Shown: positions 4,362 through 8,455 of the stretch, one piece after another
How the letters are laid out: every line of letters begins with the position of its first letter
How positions within the stretch are numbered: the stretch's first letter is position 1
DNA from: RUG563 sp024681215
GTDB lineage: Bacteria > Bacillota > Clostridia > Christensenellales > Aristaeellaceae
Reading direction: 5' to 3'
Assembly: GCA_024681215.1 (NCBI GenBank)
Contig: JAILBG010000043.1
Coordinates: 1 to 8,455, forward strand
Length of the DNA: 8,455 bases
Notes under the pieces: generated by a model
What the model was told of the DNA's origin: nothing
Database searches by the model: none
Seen by the model: the letters and a program-made list of their open reading frames with translations, nothing else
Translations under genes and position numbers: made by a program

Positions 4362-5642
4362 ATGAAACGATTCCTGTGCATCCTGATCGCATCCGCGCTG
4401 CTGCTTTCCGGGTGCCTGGGCGTCCTGGCGGAAGAAAACGTGCTGGACGCTTCTTTGGAGACCCCCGCCGCGGTGTTCGCAGAGCAGCAGGGCATCGAGC
4501 CCGACGGCACCGGCGTGGCCGTGGGCGAAAACGGCGGCTGGATCTGCGCGGGCAAAGCCGATTTCGGCGAAGGCGCCACGCTGATCCGCCTGAAGGCAGC
4601 CGCGGCCGAGGAAGAAAAGCTGACCGTCCGTCTGTTCGTGGACGGCATGGACGGCGCCCCCGCGGGCAGCGCCGTGTTCCGCCCGATCACGAAGGAATAC
4701 CGCCTGCCGGTGGCGCTCTCCGGGGTGCATACGGTGTATTTCGTCCTGGAAGGCAAGGGCGCCTTCCTCTCCTGGCAGGCCTTTGCCACTGCGGACGACG
4801 CGGACAAGGCCGCCCGGGCGGAGAGCGCCGGGCCCTACGAGGACGCCATCCCCGCCAAGTACATCCGCCGCTGCGAGCAGGGCGGGACCATTGAAAAACT
4901 GGACTACATGGCCCACGATTACTGCAGCGAGGACCAGGCCCTTTACGAAAAGCACGCCTACGTTTACCTGCCCTACGGTTACGACCCCGCCAACACCTAC
5001 GATCTGCTGGTGCTGTGCCACGGCATCGGCGGCAGCGAAGCCGAATGGGGCATGACGGGCGAAGGCTCCCGGGTGAAGATGATCATGGACAATCTGATCG
5101 CCCTGGGCGAGATCCGGCCCTTCATCATCGTCACCCCCAACGGACGGGGCGGCAAATCCTCGGATTACAGCTCCTTCTACCTGTTCGATCAGGAGATGCG
5201 CTATGACCTGCTCCCGGCCATGGCCGAGCGTTATTCCGTGGACATCACGGACCGGAACCGCTGCGCCATGGCGGGCCTGTCCATGGGCGGCATGCAGACG
5301 GTGAACCTGGGCATCGGCAAATGCCTGGATGTGTTCAGCGCCTTCGGCGTGTTCTCCGCCGCCCCCACCACCAACGACGCCAGGATCATCGCCGCCAACC
5401 TGAACGAGCATCCGGAGCTACCGGTGCGCATGTTCTACAACATCTGCGGCACCGAGGACGCCGTGGCCTATGCCAGCGCCTCCGGCGCGGCGGACCGGCT
5501 GCTGCCGCTGACGGACCAGCTGAACGAAAGCAATTTTCTGGTGCAGTACGTGCCCGGCGGCCACGATTTCAGCGTGTGGTATCTGGGCTTCTACAATTTC
5601 GCCCGGCTCATCGGCGGCCAGGAAGCGGCCAACGTGCAATAA
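4362..5642 (+). CDS. Secreted CBM6-like plus esterase D family carbohydrate esterase
   Basis: A 426-residue protein. The export signal is MKRFLCILIASALLLSGC, whose LSGC fits a lipobox with Cys18; cleavage after VLA (residue 23) by signal peptidase I is the alternative. Residues about 32-143 look like a CBM6-type beta-sandwich, with the ENGGWICAGKADFGEGA and VRLFVDGMDG stretches and a closing GVHTVYFVLEG followed by LSWQAF. Residues about 170-420 are an alpha/beta-hydrolase of the esterase D/feruloyl esterase type. These include VYLPYGYD, the oxyanion segment LCHGIGG (H220), the nucleophile elbow GLSMGG with Ser307, the probable acid Asp366 (CGTEDA) and His401 (GGHDF). Such enzymes remove feruloyl or acetyl groups from plant xylan; the exact substrate is not readable. 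The start is ATG 4362 behind AAGGAGG; a longer open frame from 4005 overlaps the preceding gene and is rejected. It has its own promoter and terminator, and no glycan operon is seen nearby. Confidence 0.88.
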   Translation: MKRFLCILIASALLLSGCLGVLAEENVLDASLETPAAVFAEQQGIEPDGTGVAVGENGGWICAGKADFGEGATLIRLKAAAAEEEKLTVRLFVDGMDGAPAGSAVFRPITKEYRLPVALSGVHTVYFVLEGKGAFLSWQAFATADDADKAARAESAGPYEDAIPAKYIRRCEQGGTIEKLDYMAHDYCSEDQALYEKHAYVYLPYGYDPANTYDLLVLCHGIGGSEAEWGMTGEGSRVKMIMDNLIALGEIRPFIIVTPNGRGGKSSDYSSFYLFDQEMRYDLLPAMAERYSVDITDRNRCAMAGLSMGGMQTVNLGIGKCLDVFSAFGVFSAAPTTNDARIIAANLNEHPELPVRMFYNICGTEDAVAYASASGAADRLLPLTDQLNESNFLVQYVPGGHDFSVWYLGFYNFARLIGGQEAANVQ

Positions 5643-5646
5643 CCGC

Positions 5647-5692
5647 AAAAAAAAGACGCCCGTTCCAACCGATCGGAACGGGCGTCTTTTTT
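5647..5692. terminator. Bidirectional terminator between the esterase gene and tcdA
   Basis: GACGCCCGTTCC (5655-5666) and GGAACGGGCGTC (5675-5686) form a perfect 12-bp stem with an 8-base loop. It is flanked by A8 (5647-5654) and T6 (5687-5692), so it works in both directions for the two convergent genes. The TAA of tcdA (5691-5693 on the complement) overlaps the T-run, so on that mRNA the stem begins only four bases after the stop codon. Confidence 0.9.
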
Positions 5693-6407
5693 ATCGGACG
5701 TTTGTCAGGTCTTTGACGACCTCCCCGGCCATGATCATCCCCATCACCGTAGGCACGAAAGCTACGGACCCGGGCAGGGCGCGCTTGCCCGGCGGCAGGG
5801 CTTCCCCGGCGCATCCGGGCTGCAGGGGCGTCTCCCGGGAATAGACCACCTTCAGGCGGCGGATGCCCCGGCGGCGGCATTCCGTGCGCACGGCCCGGGC
5901 CAGGGGGCAAACGGAGGTATCGTAAATGTCCGCCACCCGGAAGGCCGTGGGGTCCAGCTTGTTCCCCGCACCCATGGCGCTGATGACGGGCACTCCCGCT
6001 TTCTGCGCCTCCTCCGCCAGGGAGAGCTTCCCCTGCACGGTGTCGATGGCGTCCACGATGTAATTATACAGGGAAAAATCAAACTGACCCTTCGTTTCGG
6101 GCAGGTAAAACGTGCGCCAGACCGTCACCCGGCAATCGGGGTTGATGTCCAGGACGCGCGCCTTCGCCGCGTCCGTTTTGTACTGCCCCAGGGTGCTGTG
6201 CAGGGCGATGAGCTGGCGGTTCAGATTGCTTTCCGCCACCCGGTCGGGATCGATCAGATCCAGCGCGCCCACGCCGCTGCGGGCCAGGACCTCCACGGCG
6301 CAGCTGCCCACGCCGCCCACGCCGAACACGGCGACCCGGCTGCTGCGCAGGATCTCCAGGGCCTGTTCCCCCAGCAGCATCCCGGTCCTGACAAATTTTT
6401 CGTCCAT
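5691..6407 (-). CDS. tcdA: tRNA threonylcarbamoyladenosine dehydratase (ThiF/HesA/MoeB superfamily)
   Basis: A 238-residue cytoplasmic protein of the E1-like adenylating family, most like TcdA (CsdL). TcdA converts t6A at position 37 of ANN-decoding tRNAs to cyclic ct6A using ATP. Visible motifs are the N-terminal RTGMLLGEQALEIL, the nucleotide-binding loop GVGGVGS (residues 29-35), the acidic pair DPD (53-55), NLNRQ (61-65) and YIVDAIDT. Also present are SAMGAGNKLDPTAF, the TcdA-type stretch CPLARAVRTECRRRGI with VVYSRE, and a hydrophobic C-terminus (PTVMGMIMAGEVVKDL). Length is slightly shorter than the E. coli enzyme and usual for Firmicutes. ATG 6407 was chosen because MDEKFVRTG is the typical opening and AGGAAA lies about eight bases upstream. 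It is a single-gene unit with its own promoter, divergent from the membrane-protein gene and convergent with the esterase gene. Confidence 0.92.
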   Translation of the reverse strand: MDEKFVRTGMLLGEQALEILRSSRVAVFGVGGVGSCAVEVLARSGVGALDLIDPDRVAESNLNRQLIALHSTLGQYKTDAAKARVLDINPDCRVTVWRTFYLPETKGQFDFSLYNYIVDAIDTVQGKLSLAEEAQKAGVPVISAMGAGNKLDPTAFRVADIYDTSVCPLARAVRTECRRRGIRRLKVVYSRETPLQPGCAGEALPPGKRALPGSVAFVPTVMGMIMAGEVVKDLTNVR

Positions 6408-6445
6408 GGCGTACGTTTCCTTTCCCGCGCGGTGCTTTTTTCCCC

Positions 6446-6474
6446 AGTATAAGCGCATTTTTCCCGCCGGTCAA
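6446..6474 (-). promoter_or_regulatory. Promoter of tcdA
   Basis: On the complement: TTGACC (6469-6474), 17 bases, TATACT (6446-6451). Transcription would start near 6439, about 30 bases before the ATG at 6407. Confidence 0.8.
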
Positions 6475-6523
6475 TTCCGGGAGGGAAAAATGTCCTTTTT
6501 TTCTTTCCGCTTTCATCATTTTC

Positions 6524-6552
6524 TTGACTTTTTGCCCCGTATGCGATAGAAT
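6524..6552 (+). promoter_or_regulatory. Promoter of the 12-helix membrane protein gene
   Basis: TTGACT (6524-6529), 17 bases, TAGAAT (6547-6552). The predicted start near 6559 gives a leader of about 108 bases. This leader can fold: CCTGC/GCAGG (6603-6607 with 6611-6615) is enclosed by GCCGCC/GGCGGC (6598-6603 with 6628-6633, competing by one base). The ribosome binding site AAAGGAG (6651-6657) follows nine bases before the ATG. Confidence 0.75.
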
Positions 6553-6666
6553 GCGAATGGTATCAAGCCCAATCGTTGACCGCCCTTCTCCCCGGCTGCC
6601 GCCCTGCGCCGCAGGCCGTGGTGAAATGGCGGCTTTCTCCGAATCATCTGAAAGGAGTTTTTCAAC

Positions 6667-8154
6667 ATGACGGACGAAATCTACAATACCCCGCAGGATC
6701 CCGGCATGCAGGAAGCGGCGGAAAACGCCGTGCCGCAGCAGCCGGAAATCCCCCAGGCCTATCAGGAGCCTGCCTACGGCTATCCGTCGCAGCCCGCGCC
6801 CGCGCCCCAGGAGGGCTATCAGCAGCCCACCTACGCGGCCCAGCCTGCGCCCCGGGCCCGCAAAGCCCGCAGCGGCGGCAATTCCGATATCCCCCGCTTC
6901 ATCAGCAAGGAAAAGCTTCCCGTGATCGTGGGCGTCCTCTTCGCCATCTTTACCGGCGCGGCGCTGGTGAACCTGATCGGCAACATCCTGGGCATGGCCA
7001 ATTATGACACCAACGGCGTTTGGAACAGGCATTTCGGCCTGGAGCTGGCCTTCAGCATCCTGATGCTGGCCGGCGCGGTGCTGATGCTGCTGGGGGCGCT
7101 GCTGAAAAAGCCCCTGATCGTCACCATCGGCGTTTTCGTCGCTGCCCCTTCCGTGCTCCGCGGGTTTAACCCCTACGGCTTCATCTGGCCTTGGATCACC
7201 TACGGCTTCGAAGTGGTCGCCGTCATCGTGATCGGCCTGTACTATGTGCTCCGCGGCCACGGCATCAACGCGCTCTTGAAGAAGATCGCCGTGTTTTCCG
7301 GCTGCGGCCTGGCCGTCGGCACCATCCTGGCCTGCGCCATCGTGGGCTTTGCGAAGAGATCCGACCTTGCCGCGGGCACGCTGATTTACCTGCTGATCGG
7401 CCTGATCTCCGCATTGGCGATGTACGCCGGGCTGTATCTCTACCGTCCCGGCATGCGGGTGTTCCAGGAGCAGCCCGCCATTATCCAGTCCGGCGAGCCC
7501 TATCCCCCGGTGAAGATGGTGAAGAGCCTGTGCATCGTGCTGGCCTCGCTGGCGGCGGCATGCCTTATCCTGGGCATCGTAAGCTCCGCAGTGCTTAAAA
7601 CTTCCTGGCTCACCTGGCAGATCCTGTATGCGATCTTCGCCGTGGCGGGCGGCGTGCTGATGCTGATCGGCGCCATGCTGAACCGGCCCAACAAGCTCTT
7701 CTCCATCGGTATCCTGACCGTGGCCCTGGGCGTGATCTTCCGGATGTACGTCACCGGCAGCATCGAAAAATTCTTCATCGAAAAGAGTTTTGCGTTCGGC
7801 GAAGTGATCGCGGCGTTCTTGTTCTTCTTGGAGCTCGTGTGCCTGGCCTGCATCGGCGTGCATTATTTCTTCCATGGCAACGGCGTCAGCACCAAATGGA
7901 AGACCATCCTGACTTTCGTCGGGCTGGGGACCGGCGTTGCCGCCGTCATTCTGTGCGACGTGATGCTGATCGTCCACTTCTGCCCGCGGGGCGCGGATGC
8001 GGCGAGGATCGTCCTTTCCATCCTGTTCTCCGTGGTGGATCTGGCGGCTATGGGCACGCTGTTCCTGCCCATCCTGTTCTACAAGCGCGGCATGATGCAG
8101 CGCGTGCAGCAGCCCCGGGAGCCCCGGCCCCAGCAGGCGCAGCAGCCCTGGTAA
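6667..8154 (+). CDS. 12-helix integral membrane protein with internal duplication, unknown function
   Basis: A 495-residue protein. Residues 1-82 are a soluble, Pro/Gln/Tyr/Ala-rich, probably disordered segment (PQQPEIPQAYQEP, QPAPAPQEGYQQP) ending in a basic patch (RARKARSGG). Twelve hydrophobic segments follow at about 84-110, 125-146, 149-165, 172-196, 204-229, 236-258, 285-309, 315-338, 343-362, 377-403, 411-438 and 444-473. The C-terminus (474-495) is again Arg/Pro/Gln-rich. Helices 1-6 and 7-12 are homologous: AGAVLMLLGALL matches AGGVLMLIGAML, and IGLYYVLRGHGI (189-200) matches IGVHYFFHGNGV (396-407) in register. No transporter or enzyme motif is recognised. The Pro/Gln-rich N-terminal tail followed by a polytopic domain is common in uncharacterised Firmicutes membrane proteins. 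With an even helix number both tails should be cytoplasmic, which fits their arginine content. The start is set by AAAGGAG at 6651-6657. Confidence 0.88.
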   Translation: MTDEIYNTPQDPGMQEAAENAVPQQPEIPQAYQEPAYGYPSQPAPAPQEGYQQPTYAAQPAPRARKARSGGNSDIPRFISKEKLPVIVGVLFAIFTGAALVNLIGNILGMANYDTNGVWNRHFGLELAFSILMLAGAVLMLLGALLKKPLIVTIGVFVAAPSVLRGFNPYGFIWPWITYGFEVVAVIVIGLYYVLRGHGINALLKKIAVFSGCGLAVGTILACAIVGFAKRSDLAAGTLIYLLIGLISALAMYAGLYLYRPGMRVFQEQPAIIQSGEPYPPVKMVKSLCIVLASLAAACLILGIVSSAVLKTSWLTWQILYAIFAVAGGVLMLIGAMLNRPNKLFSIGILTVALGVIFRMYVTGSIEKFFIEKSFAFGEVIAAFLFFLELVCLACIGVHYFFHGNGVSTKWKTILTFVGLGTGVAAVILCDVMLIVHFCPRGADAARIVLSILFSVVDLAAMGTLFLPILFYKRGMMQRVQQPREPRPQQAQQPW

Positions 8155-8169
8155 ATCCAATCCATAAGA

Positions 8170-8202
8170 AACGCCCGCCGGCATACCGCCGGCGGGCGTT
8201 TT
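8170..8202 (+). terminator. Intrinsic terminator after the membrane protein gene
   Basis: AACGCCCGCCGGC (8170-8182) and GCCGGCGGGCGTT (8188-8200) form a perfect 13-bp GC-rich stem with a 5-base loop. It runs into TTTT (8199-8202). It begins 16 bases after the stop codon. The T-run is short, but the stem is very strong. Confidence 0.85.
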
Positions 8203-8243
8203 AGTCTGTCAAATAATCCGGGGGATGCATCGAAGGGGCCGCG

Positions 8244-8326
8244 TTCAGAAAGCGATAAACTGGAATTTGTCAGATTAACTTCCGGTTTTCTGAATCATCG
8301 AGGTCCCGACAAACTGGAATCTGTTA
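8244..8326. repeat. Nested palindromic repeat pair
   Basis: A 17-base unit, GAYAAACTGGAATYTGT, occurs at 8254-8270 and 8308-8324 with two differences, 54 bases apart start to start. Each unit is itself near-palindromic (GATAAA, CTGGAA, TTTGTC at 8254-8271). The first copy is enclosed by a perfect 8-bp inverted repeat, TTCAGAAA (8244-8251) and TTTCTGAA (8287-8294). The second touches the stop codon of the minus-strand gene. This looks like a dispersed intergenic repeat (REP or MITE-like) or paired operator sites; I cannot decide from one locus. Confidence 0.5.
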
Positions 8327-8455
8327 CTCAATCGGCAGCTGGATCTCGGTCAGCCAATCTTCTTCCGATTCCTTGTTCCAGATCCCGTCGATGTAGCATT
8401 CCCGGGCCGGTCCCGCCGCGTGAAAGCCGTTCTGCTCCGCATACCGCATGAGGAA
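8324..8455 (-). CDS. GyrI-like/effector-binding domain protein, C-terminal fragment
   Basis: Only the last 43 residues are in the window; the gene continues past the right edge. The visible part contains RYAEQNGFHAAGPARECYID, then GIWNKESEEDWLTEIQLPIE and the stop TAA (8324-8326 on the complement). The order 'A..NGF...GPARE.YID G.WN...E.DWLTEIQ.PI' is the typical end of the GyrI-like small-molecule binding domain. That domain forms the effector-binding part of AraC- and MerR-type regulators and also occurs alone. Whether a DNA-binding domain is attached cannot be seen. If it is, the gene probably encodes a multidrug- or stress-responsive transcription factor. The 3' end is marked by the palindromic repeat that overlaps the stop codon. 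Confidence 0.8.
   Translation of the reverse strand, partial: FLMRYAEQNGFHAAGPARECYIDGIWNKESEEDWLTEIQLPIE

Noticed and set aside
4329..5411. Minus-strand open frame of 360 codons opposite the esterase
   Set aside because: It has Gly/His/Val/Ala-rich antisense composition, no start signal, and lies opposite an intact catalytic domain.
6079..8184. Very long minus-strand open frame (701 codons)
   Set aside because: It has His/Gln/Asp/Gly-rich low-complexity composition, covers the membrane protein gene antisense, and ends inside tcdA in another frame, so it is an artefact of GC-rich coding.
1..8455. CRISPR array or rRNA
   Set aside because: No regularly spaced repeats or conserved rRNA stretches were seen.

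Overview
The window reads as a junction between a mobile element and the chromosome of a GC-rich, low-GC-phylum-type (Firmicutes, probably gut Clostridia) bacterium. The signs are strong AGGAGG-type ribosome binding sites, sigma-A style promoters with 17-base spacers, DUF6273 and CBM6-esterase proteins, and lipoprotein signal peptides. The taxon is an inference from style; nothing here names a species.

Positions 1 to about 2709 look like the right end of an integrative element. They hold an ArdC-family antirestriction protein (206-1030), a 48-residue protein directly behind it (1066-1212), an AT-rich lipoprotein with its own promoter (1386-1931), a short stretch that may be a decayed gene (about 1951-2132), and a minus-strand membrane-anchored protein with a very clear promoter and ribosome binding site (2078-2527). 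The element appears to end in the anticodon loop of a tRNA-Thr(GGT): 2710-2754 is a perfect 3' half of that tRNA, including CCA, with no 5' half in front. It is followed by a terminator that probably belonged to the original tRNA. This is what a tyrosine-recombinase attachment site looks like on the displaced side. The integrase and the other attachment site must lie outside the window.

From 2755 on, the sequence is uniformly GC-rich and looks chromosomal. A DUF2442 gene (2907-3161, minus) is divergent from a membrane-anchored DUF6273 gene (3364-4221, plus), and each has its own promoter. Next come a secreted CBM6-plus-esterase lipoprotein (4362-5642, plus) and, convergent with it across a shared bidirectional terminator, tcdA (5691-6407, minus), which encodes the tRNA t6A dehydratase. 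tcdA is divergent from a 495-residue, 12-helix membrane protein (6667-8154, plus) that has clearly arisen by internal duplication. The window closes with a terminator, a pair of short palindromic repeats, and the C-terminal end of a GyrI-like/effector-binding-domain protein (8324-8455, minus, partial).

The chromosomal genes are single-gene transcription units, each with its own promoter and most with a terminator. They do not form one pathway. The most informative discoveries are the tRNA-Thr attachment remnant, the duplicated membrane protein, and the nested palindromic repeats at the right end. I do not see a recognisable new defence or biosynthetic system inside this window. The best place to look for one is the element whose end is captured here.
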